From a virus, in IMG/VR virus record IMGVR_UViG_3300035670_006100, positions 1-35,184 of that record: 35,184 nt of DNA. One strand, given 5' to 3'. This document shows positions 15,069-21,823 of this stretch, in pieces. The notes beneath the pieces were generated by a model. That model was not told where the DNA came from and ran no database searches. It worked only from the letters and a program-made list of their open reading frames with translations. Made by a program: the position numbers and the translations under genes. How positions within the stretch are numbered: position 1 is the stretch's first letter; every line of letters starts with the position of its first letter.

Positions 15069-15178
15069 TGACACGAAAAAAGGGGAATAAGATCATTAAA
15101 CGAATTAAGCAGTTTGTGTTTCAGTGGTTGATAAAATTGAAAGGAGAGTTTAGTTATGACCGAAAGATATCCTCATGA
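15068..15178 (+). CDS. Basic microprotein, 36 aa
   Basis: The start is fixed by the TAATG overlap and by AAAGGAG 8 nt upstream. The product is strongly basic with an amphipathic helix (IKQFVFQWLIKLKGEF) and overlaps the next gene by 23 nt. It could act at the membrane or on nucleic acid; no family recognised. Confidence 0.45.
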   Translation: MTRKKGNKIIKRIKQFVFQWLIKLKGEFSYDRKISS

Positions 15179-15401
15179 GGATGCATGGGAATTAGAAGAC
15201 GATTTTGTGGTTGAGATATACGAAATGGCAGACCCTTATTGCGGCGCATGGGTAGAAGATAGTATCTTCTCATGGTATCGACACGAAGATGCAGTACAGA
15301 GAGCATACTATTTAAGGGATCAGGGATATATGGTAAGGTTAACAAAGAATGGCGAGTTATGGCAGAATTGGTATCCTTTGGACGGAAGGAGACACGATTA
15401 A
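15156..15401 (+). CDS. Small early protein rich in Trp/Tyr/Asp, 81 aa
   Basis: AAAGGAG precedes the ATG. The product is acidic at the N-terminus (MTERYPHEDAWELEDDF), with an alpha/beta middle (DAVQRAYYLRDQGYMVRL) and an aromatic C-terminus. There is no metal site. The next gene starts in a TAATG overlap. Function unknown. Confidence 0.55.
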   Translation: MTERYPHEDAWELEDDFVVEIYEMADPYCGAWVEDSIFSWYRHEDAVQRAYYLRDQGYMVRLTKNGELWQNWYPLDGRRHD

Positions 15402-15673
15402 TGCATGATGATTATAAATACAGACAATGCTCAAAGTGTCGAATACGCTGGATAGATGACGAAAGGGACGGAAGGTTTAACAATATCTGTCCGAGGTGTG
15501 GAGAAATAGCACACTTGGCCCCACGGCCAGGAGAAGAATTTGATAACGATAGATATGACATGCAGGCACACGGAAAGCCTATTACGGCAGACGAAGTGCT
15601 GGATTTTCATATAATGCTAAAAAGATTAGCAGAAAAGGAAGGGAATAGTCATGAGAAAAAGAAAAAGAAATAG
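15401..15673 (+). CDS. Zinc-ribbon protein, 90 aa
   Basis: The start at 15401 (TAATG overlap) is preferred to a longer in-frame start inside the preceding gene. CSKCRIRW and CPRCGE give two C-x2-C pairs about 20 residues apart; a charged C-terminal helix and a Lys-rich tail follow. It overlaps the next gene by 23 nt. Likely a small nucleic-acid or protein-binding zinc ribbon. Confidence 0.6.
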   Translation: MHDDYKYRQCSKCRIRWIDDERDGRFNNICPRCGEIAHLAPRPGEEFDNDRYDMQAHGKPITADEVLDFHIMLKRLAEKEGNSHEKKKKK

Positions 15674-15827
15674 GTGTGTTAATGAAGGATGCAATAGGTA
15701 TGCAGAGGCCCATAATGAGAGATGCCGCGAACACAGTATGGCGTATTATGCGCCGTATTGGGGAATAGGGGCGTTGCAGAATTTGTCAGAGTCAGAATTT
15801 TGGGACGAAGAATTGACTACAAAATAA
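15651..15827 (+). CDS. Small Cys-rich protein with basic start, 58 aa
   Basis: It begins MRKRKRNRCVNEGCNR, then RCREHSMAYYAPYWG, giving C-x4-C and C-x2-H pairs that could bind one zinc. The C-terminus is acidic. The frame continues from inside the preceding gene and stops 13 nt before the strong promoter at 15840. Function unknown. Confidence 0.5.
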   Translation: MRKRKRNRCVNEGCNRYAEAHNERCREHSMAYYAPYWGIGALQNLSESEFWDEELTTK

Positions 15828-15839
15828 GTTTGAGACAGC

Positions 15840-15868
15840 TTGACAGGTTAAGTCAATATCAGTATACT
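15840..15868 (+). promoter_or_regulatory. Strong consensus promoter with embedded dyad (copy 1)
   Basis: TTGACA (15840-15845), a 17-bp spacer and TATACT (15863-15868): a full -35 consensus with ideal spacing and a near-consensus -10. A dyad TTGAC-N7-GTCAA (15840-15856) overlaps the -35 and spacer, as an operator would. The bases from GTCAAT through AGTATACT closely match the second such promoter at 20702. The next gene starts at 15895. Confidence 0.8.
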
Positions 15869-15894
15869 AAAATTAACAAGGAGATCATGACACT

Positions 15895-16359
15895 ATGAAA
15901 GCAAGGCAACGCTATCCCGTTACAAAGGATGAACAGATAGAGACAGCAACGAAAAATTTTGCAAAGACGCTGGCCAGTTTGGAAGTACAAGATACTATTC
16001 GAAAAGCGATAGATGCTTTGGAGTTTGACGAAGATGTGAATATAAATTACAGTTTGGGAGACACTACCATAAATAACGTGGTGTTTGTGTATCCTGAGAC
16101 AGAGTGGGAAGTAAACAGGGCCGCATTGAATCACACTATGCGAACATTTAGAGAAGCCTTTGGAATAAAACGATTTGTGAAAGAATTTTCTACTTATGGA
16201 GGGGATACATATTACCAAGGCAAGGGAAAGCTAGGAGAGCATGATCTTACTATCATAGTGCCATACGTTCCTTTACCTGTAAATTGTGTGCTCAAGAAAG
16301 TAACAAAGACTGTGGAAGCTTATGAGATGCATTGTGAGGGTGAGAATGGTAAGAGCTAA
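15895..16359 (+). CDS. Uncharacterised early protein, 154 aa
   Basis: First gene after the strong promoter, with AAGGAG 12 nt before the ATG. The product is an alpha/beta protein with an N-terminal helix (EQIETATKNFAKTLASLEV) and later strands (NNVVFVYPETEW; DLTIIVPYVPLP). There is no catalytic motif I recognise. The strong promoter implies high early expression. Confidence 0.65.
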   Translation: MKARQRYPVTKDEQIETATKNFAKTLASLEVQDTIRKAIDALEFDEDVNINYSLGDTTINNVVFVYPETEWEVNRAALNHTMRTFREAFGIKRFVKEFSTYGGDTYYQGKGKLGEHDLTIIVPYVPLPVNCVLKKVTKTVEAYEMHCEGENGKS

Positions 16360-16546
16360 AATTAATCCACAAGCGGGAGTGAATACACCAGAGCAGGCGA
16401 ATAAGTTACTGCTTATGCTTCAAGCGGCATGGCAGAAGGAAGTAAATTTTCTGCTTAGGAAGTGGCAAGGCAGGCCCGATAGGTTTAAGGATAGCAGGTA
16501 TTGGGTGATAGCAAAGGAAGAAAGACGTAACTATGAGAGCAAATAA
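16346..16546 (+). CDS. Small basic early protein, 66 aa
   Basis: I choose the ATG at 16346, after GAGGGTGAGA, over one eight codons upstream. The product is a basic helical protein (NTPEQANKLLLMLQAAWQKE, then RKWQGRPDRFKDSRYW). It overlaps both neighbours by about 14 nt. Function unknown. Confidence 0.5.
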   Translation: MVRAKINPQAGVNTPEQANKLLLMLQAAWQKEVNFLLRKWQGRPDRFKDSRYWVIAKEERRNYESK

Positions 16547-16619
16547 GAAAGGACATTACACTTACAAGAATTGTCGATTTATTGAGCATTCTGTAAATGT
16601 AAAATTGAAATGGCACTAA
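16533..16619 (+). CDS. Possible 28-aa basic peptide
   Basis: The ATG at 16533 has AAGGAAGAAAG upstream. The 28-aa product (MRANKKGHYTYKNCRFIEHS...) is basic and aromatic. It overlaps the preceding and following genes by 14 and 10 nt. It may serve mainly to couple translation into the next gene. Confidence 0.35.
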   Translation: MRANKKGHYTYKNCRFIEHSVNVKLKWH

Positions 16620-17056
16620 AATCAAACAAGTGGTACTATACCAACCAAACTGTAGACAGGAAACTAGCGCGAGAGATTGAGCTACAGATTGAAGTAGCGA
16701 CACACTTAGAGCTAGAGAACCCTTTCTATGATGGAGAGGCTAAGGAAGTAGCGCATTTAGATGGAGGCGGTGGGCCGCCTTTGTCAGCCGATGAGATCGT
16801 AGGCATGGATTTGAGAAAGATCAGAGATTCTTTAGGGATTGTGGCGTTAATGACGAATGATCGTAACATTGGGTCGTGTATGGAGATAGCTATTTGTGCA
16901 TATGCGTGGGGAAAGCCTGTGTTTGTGATTGCGGCAGAGGATAAATTTTATGAGCATCCTTGGATTAAGTATTTTGCGACACGAAGGTTTAAGTCAGCGG
17001 ATGAGTTTATTACATACTGGAATAAAAAAGGTAAGAATGAGTTGAGGCCAACGTAA
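16610..17056 (+). CDS. Nucleoside 2-deoxyribosyltransferase-like protein
   Basis: The 148-aa protein has the pattern of the nucleoside deoxyribosyltransferase superfamily: an early Asp/Glu-rich helix, DEIVGMDLRKIRDSLGIVAL, then GSCMEIAICAYAWGKPVFVI (E92 aligning with the catalytic Glu of the G-T/S-x-x-E motif) and HPWIKYFATRRF. Family enzymes transfer deoxyribose between bases or hydrolyse (deoxy)nucleotide N-glycosidic bonds. It lies directly before a dATP/dGTP diphosphohydrolase-like gene (TAATG overlap), so a nucleotide-pool role is likely. The N-terminal half is divergent, so substrate cannot be inferred. Confidence 0.7.
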   Translation: MALKSNKWYYTNQTVDRKLAREIELQIEVATHLELENPFYDGEAKEVAHLDGGGGPPLSADEIVGMDLRKIRDSLGIVALMTNDRNIGSCMEIAICAYAWGKPVFVIAAEDKFYEHPWIKYFATRRFKSADEFITYWNKKGKNELRPT

Positions 17057-17418
17057 TGACAACACTTCCCAAAGATTCAGCAGAGCGTAAGGAAGTACCA
17101 TTGTATCAAGGAGTGTTAAAGTATTTTCCAGCGGCACTAGCGGCAGTGGCAAAGGTCAGCAAGATCGGGAATGACAAGCACAATCCTGGACAGCCAATGC
17201 ATCATGCCAGAGAGAAGTCTACGGATCAAGAGGACTGCATCATCAGACATTTGATTGATTTGAGCGAGGACTATGGTAAGGGAGTAGGAAGAGACGAGAA
17301 CGGTATACCGCAAGTTGCTTATATTGCGTGGAGATCGCTAGCATTAGCACAGGTTTGGTTAGAGAAGAATGAAGGCAAACCGCTTGCGCCAGGTGCGAAG
17401 AAAGAGAATTTATTATGA
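17056..17418 (+). CDS. dATP/dGTP diphosphohydrolase N-terminal domain-like protein (DUF5664-like)
   Basis: The 120-aa product has SAERKEVPLYQGVLKYFPAAL, then GNDKHNPGQPMHH, ARE-KSTDQEDCIIRHLID and VAYIAWRSLALAQVWLE. This order (RK.P...G.L.YFP.AL, G..KHNPG, RHL, H/Y-x-x-WR-L-L) fits the phage domain annotated as dATP/dGTP diphosphohydrolase N-terminal (DUF5664). Related proteins occur in phages that alter nucleotide pools, including some that exclude adenine. Coupled to the deoxyribosyltransferase-like gene upstream. Function is inferred from family resemblance only. Confidence 0.7.
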   Translation: MTTLPKDSAERKEVPLYQGVLKYFPAALAAVAKVSKIGNDKHNPGQPMHHAREKSTDQEDCIIRHLIDLSEDYGKGVGRDENGIPQVAYIAWRSLALAQVWLEKNEGKPLAPGAKKENLL

Positions 17419-17657
17419 CTACGGCACAGGATGAGATGGTGGAAAAGATTCTAAGACAATTTATGAAAGATTGCGAAAATTTTACGTGGGAAACGGGATT
17501 GCGTAGAAAGTTTTATGGAGCACAGGACAAAATTATTAAAATCCTCTCATCCAATGAAGAGAGAGATTTATGCCCCATTTGTAATAAGAAGTTGGTTTTA
17601 ATCTGTCCTAATGATTGGGAAAAGATAAGGAGAATTGCTACCAATGCCATACGTTAA
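17415..17657 (+). CDS. Small protein with C-terminal zinc knuckle, 80 aa
   Basis: It starts in an ATGA overlap. An N-terminal helical part (DEMVEKILRQFMKDCENF) is followed by DLCPICNKKLVLICPNDW, three cysteines that may bind zinc. The gene overlaps the next by 14 nt. Function unknown. Confidence 0.55.
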   Translation: MTTAQDEMVEKILRQFMKDCENFTWETGLRRKFYGAQDKIIKILSSNEERDLCPICNKKLVLICPNDWEKIRRIATNAIR

Positions 17658-17922
17658 AAAATATGTAAGAGATTATTATTATTCACAAGGTTGTTTGAGT
17701 GATTTAAAGACAGCATTGAATGTGATTCAGCTTCCAGAGGCCAAGGGAGATTTGAATTTTATCATATATTCTTTGGTAAAGGCATGGTTGGATGATAATG
17801 GAAGAAATTATTTCAACATATCGACATTGATTGGAGCATTGGAAGATTGCGCGGATGAGTTAAGGCGAAGAGAATTGCATCCGTATGAGGATAAAGCGAT
17901 ACAGAAGAATGGGGATATATGA
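17644..17922 (+). CDS. Conserved phage protein (DUF6899-like), 92 aa
   Basis: The ATG at 17644 is preferred, with AAGGAG 11 nt upstream, over an in-frame TTG at 17635. The sequence starts MPYVKKYVRDYY, then KGDLNFIIYSLVKAWL, LIGALEDCADELRRRELHPYED and ends NGDI. The order GDLN(Y/F)-x-I-x-x-L ... G-L-E-x-x-x-E-x-x-RR ... PYED-x-x-x-x-NGD is that of a frequent phage family of unknown function (I believe DUF6899). Confidence 0.65.
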   Translation: MPYVKKYVRDYYYSQGCLSDLKTALNVIQLPEAKGDLNFIIYSLVKAWLDDNGRNYFNISTLIGALEDCADELRRRELHPYEDKAIQKNGDI

Positions 17923-18137
17923 AATTTACTTGTCCGTGTTGTGATGGAGAAGGCGGGGAAACAGAATATTGTGTAACGTACTTACCTGGCTGTAGTGATG
18001 GGCCGTATTATCCGTGTGGATATTGTGATGGAGATGGGTTTGTAGGATTAAAGAAGCATGTACGGTGGCAATATCTTATAGTGGTAGATTATGTAGAATC
18101 TATTATCTATGCCATACAAAGGAGATTTAGAAAATGA
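17919..18137 (+). CDS. DnaJ-type zinc-finger protein, 72 aa
   Basis: CPCCDGEGGE and CGYCDGDGFV are two C-x2-C-x-G-x-G units like those in DnaJ zinc domains, separated by a third cysteine pair region. A C-terminal hydrophobic-basic helix (YLIVVDYVESIIYAIQRRFR) follows. It starts in an ATGA overlap with the preceding gene. It could bind protein or RNA. Confidence 0.6.
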   Translation: MKFTCPCCDGEGGETEYCVTYLPGCSDGPYYPCGYCDGDGFVGLKKHVRWQYLIVVDYVESIIYAIQRRFRK

Positions 18138-18376
18138 CACCGGATGATGTTATGGTATGGCTTGAGGTTGCGATTGTGGTTATTCTCTTGATTGAGTTAC
18201 CGCTTATGTTTGTCAGCGTATGGATACAATTAGAAGATGTGTATGGGATTACTAAGTTGCGGAAAGCTAGCAGACGTAAGCTGAGAAAGTTTCTTAGACA
18301 ATACCTGCATCATGCAAAGAAGTATGTCAAAGAGACAGATGTGAAAGTTCCAGAAAAAGGAAATTATGAAAACTAG
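18134..18376 (+). CDS. Small single-pass membrane protein, 80 aa
   Basis: A hydrophobic segment (about residues 7-30, WLEVAIVVILLIELPLMFVS) predicts one membrane helix. It is followed by a strongly basic cytoplasmic-type tail (RKASRRKLRKFLRQYLHH). There is no lipobox. As an early gene it is less likely to be a holin; host membrane targeting is possible. The ATG overlaps the preceding stop. Confidence 0.55.
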   Translation: MTPDDVMVWLEVAIVVILLIELPLMFVSVWIQLEDVYGITKLRKASRRKLRKFLRQYLHHAKKYVKETDVKVPEKGNYEN

Positions 18377-18554
18377 GAATAGCGAAGTGCTTAAAGATTT
18401 TGTAGCATATTGTAAGAAGCATCCTTCGGAAAGATTTTGGCAGGCTTTAAGGAATTGGTCAGAGAATGGATATATTATTGCGACTGATGATTATCACGGA
18501 TGGGATCATGTAGTGGCAGACGATACCTTTTATTGGGAAGGGAAGAATGGATGA
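18366..18554 (+). CDS. Small phage protein (HPSERFWQALRNW type), 62 aa
   Basis: The sequence KKHPSERFWQALRNWSENGY and a later DDTFYWEGK are typical of a short phage protein type seen in many genomes (HP-x-x-RFWQALRNW). Function unknown. The start has AAAGGAAATT upstream, and the stop overlaps the next ATG. Confidence 0.6.
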   Translation: MKTRNSEVLKDFVAYCKKHPSERFWQALRNWSENGYIIATDDYHGWDHVVADDTFYWEGKNG

Positions 18555-19117
18555 TGACATTACTACCATCATTTAAAGAATGGCCGAAGATAGCAAGATG
18601 GAATAGGGACGTAATTATTACCGAGAAAATTGACGGGACAAATGGTTGTATTCATATCGAAGAAAATGGCAATGTTTTGGCAGGAAGCCGTACACGCTGG
18701 ATTACTCCTGGCAAAGAAGATAATTTTGGATTTGCACAGTGGGCCTACGATCATAAGGAAGAGTTACTGAAACTAGGCCCAGGTTATCATTACGGTGAGT
18801 GGTGGGGAAACGGAATACAGCGTGGTTATGGGATGCCCAAAGGAGTAAAGAATTTCAGCTTATTTAATGTATTGAAATGGCAACATAATCCGAACTTGCC
18901 TGAGTGTTGCAAGACTGTGCCGATACTGTATGCGGGAAAACTGTCAACACTTGCGATTGAAGCATGTTTAAGCGAACTGAGAATGAATGGTAGCAAAGCC
19001 GCGCCTTTTATGAACCCTGAAGGGATTGTGATATACCATACAGCAGGAAATGTAGCGTTTAAGATTACTCTTGAAGGTGATGAGAAGCCGAAAGGGAAAA
19101 ATGAGCCGAGTCTTTAA
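18551..19117 (+). CDS. RNA ligase-like nucleotidyltransferase (minimal), 188 aa
   Basis: The five nucleotidyltransferase motifs appear in order: motif I EKIDGTN (lysine 26, the AMP acceptor), motif III HYGEWWG (E83), motif IV PEGIVIYH (E157) and motif V AFKITLEGDEKPK (K171). At 188 aa it has the adenylation domain only, with no OB fold or Rnl2-type C-terminal domain. Such ligases repair RNA breaks, for example tRNA nicks made by host defence nucleases. I choose the ATG at 18551 (ATGA overlap) over an upstream in-frame start in the previous gene. Fold assignment is firm; substrate is inferred. Confidence 0.8.
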   Translation: MMTLLPSFKEWPKIARWNRDVIITEKIDGTNGCIHIEENGNVLAGSRTRWITPGKEDNFGFAQWAYDHKEELLKLGPGYHYGEWWGNGIQRGYGMPKGVKNFSLFNVLKWQHNPNLPECCKTVPILYAGKLSTLAIEACLSELRMNGSKAAPFMNPEGIVIYHTAGNVAFKITLEGDEKPKGKNEPSL

Positions 19118-19430
19118 AATCATATTGATTTTGTGCAATGTTATAGCTATAGGGATTCTCTACGGTGCAGATTATTTTACTTCTAAAGCATTGAATGAAG
19201 TGTTTGAATTCGAGCAGACCATCTTAGACGATAATCTTAAAAATCAAGTGGTACTAGAAGGGCATACATATATTCTTTATGGTTTGGAAGGTAGGGGATA
19301 TATAAATAAAGACAAGCGATTCCCTGTCTATGCGGCTGTGTATGTGGAAGATGTTACGTTAGAAGAGTTAGTAAACGAAGCGAGATTGTTAGCTATCAAA
19401 AAGCGGAATGAATTTTTAGGGAGCAAATAA
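19101..19430 (+). CDS. Membrane-anchored early protein, 109 aa
   Basis: I choose the ATG at 19101, with AAAGGG upstream, over one ten codons earlier. The N-terminal helix FKIILILCNVIAIGILYGAD predicts an uncleaved anchor. The rest is a soluble domain with strands and a C-terminal helix (LEELVNEARLLAIKKRNEF). It overlaps the RNA ligase end by 17 nt. Role unknown. Confidence 0.55.
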   Translation: MSRVFKIILILCNVIAIGILYGADYFTSKALNEVFEFEQTILDDNLKNQVVLEGHTYILYGLEGRGYINKDKRFPVYAAVYVEDVTLEELVNEARLLAIKKRNEFLGSK

Positions 19431-19823
19431 ATGCACTTTTACGGTGACGAAGATTTTAAATATTGGGCAGACTTGGACAAAGCCGCTGTGTTTATTGGAG
19501 ATGTGTGTCGAACCTGGGGACGTATTTCAGTAAGGCAGGTGAAAGAAAAGTATGGGACAGTGCGAGTATATTGTTCTCTGTATTGTGAGAATTTGCACGA
19601 TCTTTTTTATCCTGGGTATGTGTATATTCAACACAAGCCATATCGCTTATGGACATTTCCTTTCTTTGTGTGGTTGAGGTTCTTAACACGTCCATATCAA
19701 AAATTTGTGTACCGTTTAGCGTATCAGCTAGCGGTAAAGAAATGGCCGCATATAACAAAAGAAATATTGTGTTGTGCGGATTGGCCAGAACTTTTGAAAG
19801 GATTGGGATATGAGTACAGATGA
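19431..19823 (+). CDS. Uncharacterised early protein, 130 aa
   Basis: An aromatic-rich protein with VKEKYGTVRVYCSLY and, after an insertion (YRLWTFPFFVWLRFL), QKFVYRLAYQLAVKKWPHITKEIL. The KEK(Y/F)GT-x-R-x-Y and KWPHI elements look like a conserved phage family, but I cannot name it. It follows the preceding stop without a gap and overlaps the next gene by 14 nt. Confidence 0.55.
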   Translation: MHFYGDEDFKYWADLDKAAVFIGDVCRTWGRISVRQVKEKYGTVRVYCSLYCENLHDLFYPGYVYIQHKPYRLWTFPFFVWLRFLTRPYQKFVYRLAYQLAVKKWPHITKEILCCADWPELLKGLGYEYR

Positions 19824-20004
19824 CCATCAGCAAGCCATAGAACGATTGTATGACGCTATAACACATGACATTGAGTATCATACGTTAGAGTATAAATTAC
19901 CACTAGCTACTATTTTGGGGATTTTGGAACATATTAAAATGGAATTGTATTATGTAGACTTGGAGGCACATAATGACGAAGAGACACAAGACGAAGATAA
20001 TTGA
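19810..20004 (+). CDS. Small acidic helical protein, 64 aa
   Basis: It starts inside the preceding gene, with AAAGGATTGGGAT upstream. The product is acidic and helical (HQQAIERLYDAITHDIEYHT, LATILGILEHIKMELYYVDL), with a Glu/Asp/Asn tail. It may mimic nucleic acid or bind a protein; nothing specific is visible. Overlaps the next gene by 32 nt. Confidence 0.5.
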   Translation: MSTDDHQQAIERLYDAITHDIEYHTLEYKLPLATILGILEHIKMELYYVDLEAHNDEETQDEDN

Positions 20005-20203
20005 GTGTGCTGTGTGTACGCCTAAAGAAATAATTGCGGATGAGTATGGATCAAAAGTAGCTGAAGACATAGTGAATTTATTACAAGAACACATGCGCGA
20101 ATACTGTACCACTACTTCTTATCTTCCTGTTATTGCATTAGTGGGACAAAAATTGGTATTCAGCGGAATAGGAAACTACATATATGAAAGAATCAAAGAT
20201 TAA
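19973..20203 (+). CDS. Small early protein, 76 aa
   Basis: TGGAGG lies 7 nt before the ATG. A basic N-terminus leads into ECAVCTPKEIIADEYGSKVAE and a hydrophobic C-terminal half (YLPVIALVGQKLVFSGIGNY). No motif is recognised. It overlaps the next gene by 20 nt. Confidence 0.5.
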   Translation: MTKRHKTKIIECAVCTPKEIIADEYGSKVAEDIVNLLQEHMREYCTTTSYLPVIALVGQKLVFSGIGNYIYERIKD

Positions 20204-20318
20204 ATCCTTGAGACAATTACGTAAAGGGCCAAAAGCATCTAAGCCTACGTATCAATGCGAGAACTGTAAATGTGTCAGATATAGTGCTTGTGGATGTACA
20301 AAAAAGGAATCGAAATGA
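20184..20318 (+). CDS. Cys-rich basic microprotein, 44 aa
   Basis: A basic N-terminus (MKESKIKSLRQLRKGPKASK) is followed by QCENCKCVRYSACGCTKK with six cysteines, enough for one zinc knuckle. The start has GGAAACTACATAT upstream; the stop overlaps the next ATG (ATGA). Function unknown. Confidence 0.5.
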   Translation: MKESKIKSLRQLRKGPKASKPTYQCENCKCVRYSACGCTKKESK

Positions 20319-20713
20319 GTTTCTGGAAAGATAATCGAAGTGAGGCAGTAAAGCTTTCTATTAAAGTCAAGCAGTGCTTTAAGCCTATCGCTGGCTTGGT
20401 AGACTGTGAAGAGATTGCATTTTGTTTGGCGAATATTCTATACGAAAAAGGTTACACGGTGTTTATTCAAACGCAATGGCATATCGTTAAGGCTGGATTA
20501 GTGGACAAGGGCCATGCGTATGTTAAGTATTATAAGGATGGAGTTTATGGAGAGGCGTATAAGCTAGACGGGGCTGGATGGGTGGATGTGCCAGGTAATG
20601 ACAAGGAACTTCGATTTAATAATGCGCTGAGAAAATTATCATCACTTGAAGTGGCAGATATTATGAAGCGTGATACAGACCTAAGAAGTTTACGTACTGA
20701 TTTGACAACATAG
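20315..20713 (+). CDS. Uncharacterised protein, 132 aa, weakly transglutaminase-like
   Basis: The start at 20315 (ATGA overlap) is preferred to one nine codons upstream. The motif order GLVDCEEIAFCLANILYEKGY ... KGHAYVKYY ... LDGAGWVD, a Cys at the start of a helix followed by His in a strand, faintly resembles papain/transglutaminase-like folds. Catalytic identity is not established. The gene end contains the -35 box of the next promoter. Confidence 0.5.
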   Translation: MSFWKDNRSEAVKLSIKVKQCFKPIAGLVDCEEIAFCLANILYEKGYTVFIQTQWHIVKAGLVDKGHAYVKYYKDGVYGEAYKLDGAGWVDVPGNDKELRFNNALRKLSSLEVADIMKRDTDLRSLRTDLTT

Positions 20714-20730
20714 GTCAATCTAAGTATACT
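20702..20730 (+). promoter_or_regulatory. Strong consensus promoter with embedded dyad (copy 2)
   Basis: TTGACA (20702-20707), a 17-bp spacer and TATACT (20725-20730). The dyad TTGAC-N7-GTCAA (20702-20718) sits in the same register as in the promoter at 15840, and the bases following the dyad (GTCAAT...AGTATACT) agree. The -35 box lies in the end of the preceding gene. AAAGGAGA and an ATG follow at 20754. Confidence 0.8.
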
Positions 20731-20753
20731 TTGAATAAGAAAGGAGACACACA

Positions 20754-21092
20754 ATGGCTACATGGTTGGGATGGATTTTGGCATTATTGATTATTCCTTT
20801 GTTGTATGCAGAAGAGATTGTTACCTTGGCAGAGCATCAGTGTAAGATTGAAGGAAATGTGGCATTTAATGAACAGTTATGGCAAGAACGGCAAGCAAAG
20901 ATTAAAGCGATTGTAGATGCAGAGATTCAACACAAGCGTAATTTAGAGATTGAGGTAGCAAAGTTTAATTCTGCTTTAGCATTGGAATATGCAGGATCAT
21001 CACAAATTACGATTACGAATACGACTTTGGCAAGAAATACGAACACGATTACTTCGACACAAGAAGATAATTCAACCAACACAGCATCATAA
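20754..21092 (+). CDS. Secreted or membrane-anchored early protein, 112 aa
   Basis: The N-terminus MATWLGWILALLIIPLLYAEE is a signal peptide or anchor with a plausible LYA-EE cleavage site. A helical charged region follows (LWQERQAKIKAIVDAEIQHK), then a Ser/Thr/Asn-rich tail. There is no lipobox cysteine. It is the first gene after a strong promoter, so it is probably abundant early. A role at the envelope such as superinfection exclusion is conceivable but unproven. Confidence 0.6.
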   Translation: MATWLGWILALLIIPLLYAEEIVTLAEHQCKIEGNVAFNEQLWQERQAKIKAIVDAEIQHKRNLEIEVAKFNSALALEYAGSSQITITNTTLARNTNTITSTQEDNSTNTAS

Positions 21093-21100
21093 GGAGTCGC

Positions 21101-21823
21101 ATGAAATTCGGACTGGTAACGATAGCGTATAAAGAAGAGAGATTCATTGGGCCATTTGTTAAACACTATCTGCCATTAGTGGATCGTTTGTTGGTGTTAG
21201 TATCAAACGAACCTTGGTACGGTGAGGCCGAATCTATCGACTGGACACCAGAAATTGCGGATAAGTGTGGTGCTGAAGTGTATGTAGATCATTGGCAGAG
21301 TGAGGCCCAACAACGCAATGCAGGATTGACGGCATTGAGTGATTGTGATTGGATATTTACTCTCGATCCAGACGAATTCTTTACAGCCGAAACATTTACT
21401 CGGATCAAAGGGTTCTTAGCTACAGTATCAGGCAATGTATGTGCGGCTTCTCAAATGCTTACGTACTGGAAGGACAGCTATCGTATTGATCCTCCCGAAT
21501 CCCATAAGCCTGTAGTGGCAGTGCGTGGTAGTCATAGTGCTTATTTTACCGTCAATCGTGGAGTAAATGCAGACCTAGCATTGTTACCTTATGCGTGGGC
21601 ATTACATCATTTATCGTGGGCTAGAACGAATGAAGAAGTATGGAGTAAGTTGTCGCATTTTAGTCACAACGTAGACTTCGATGTTAAGAAATGGTATGAC
21701 GAAGTATGGACGAAATGGGAGCCGAATATGCGAAACTTTCATCCCGTTAATCCGTCACAGTACGCTAAAGCGATTGAAGCAAGTATACCGAAAGAAATAA
21801 AGGAGTTATTTGATGGCAAATAA
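21101..21823 (+). CDS. Glycosyltransferase family 2-like protein in the early region
   Basis: The 240-aa protein has a GT-A pattern: an N-terminal MKFGLVTIAYKEERFI strand-helix, QQRNAGLTAL at 70-79 and the metal-binding LDPDEFF at 88-94. LHHLSWARTNEEVWSKLSHF follows, in the style of GT2/GT92-type enzymes where an HxxW region binds metal. Sugar donor and acceptor are unknown. It starts 8 nt after the exported-protein gene in the unit from the 20702 promoter. Confidence 0.75.
   Translation: MKFGLVTIAYKEERFIGPFVKHYLPLVDRLLVLVSNEPWYGEAESIDWTPEIADKCGAEVYVDHWQSEAQQRNAGLTALSDCDWIFTLDPDEFFTAETFTRIKGFLATVSGNVCAASQMLTYWKDSYRIDPPESHKPVVAVRGSHSAYFTVNRGVNADLALLPYAWALHHLSWARTNEEVWSKLSHFSHNVDFDVKKWYDEVWTKWEPNMRNFHPVNPSQYAKAIEASIPKEIKELFDGK

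Noticed and set aside
16610-17418. Evidence of 2-aminoadenine (Z) DNA
   Set aside because: The diphosphohydrolase-like gene alone is not enough; no PurZ-like adenylosuccinate synthetase homologue is in the window and the polymerase is not shown to be of the DpoZ type.
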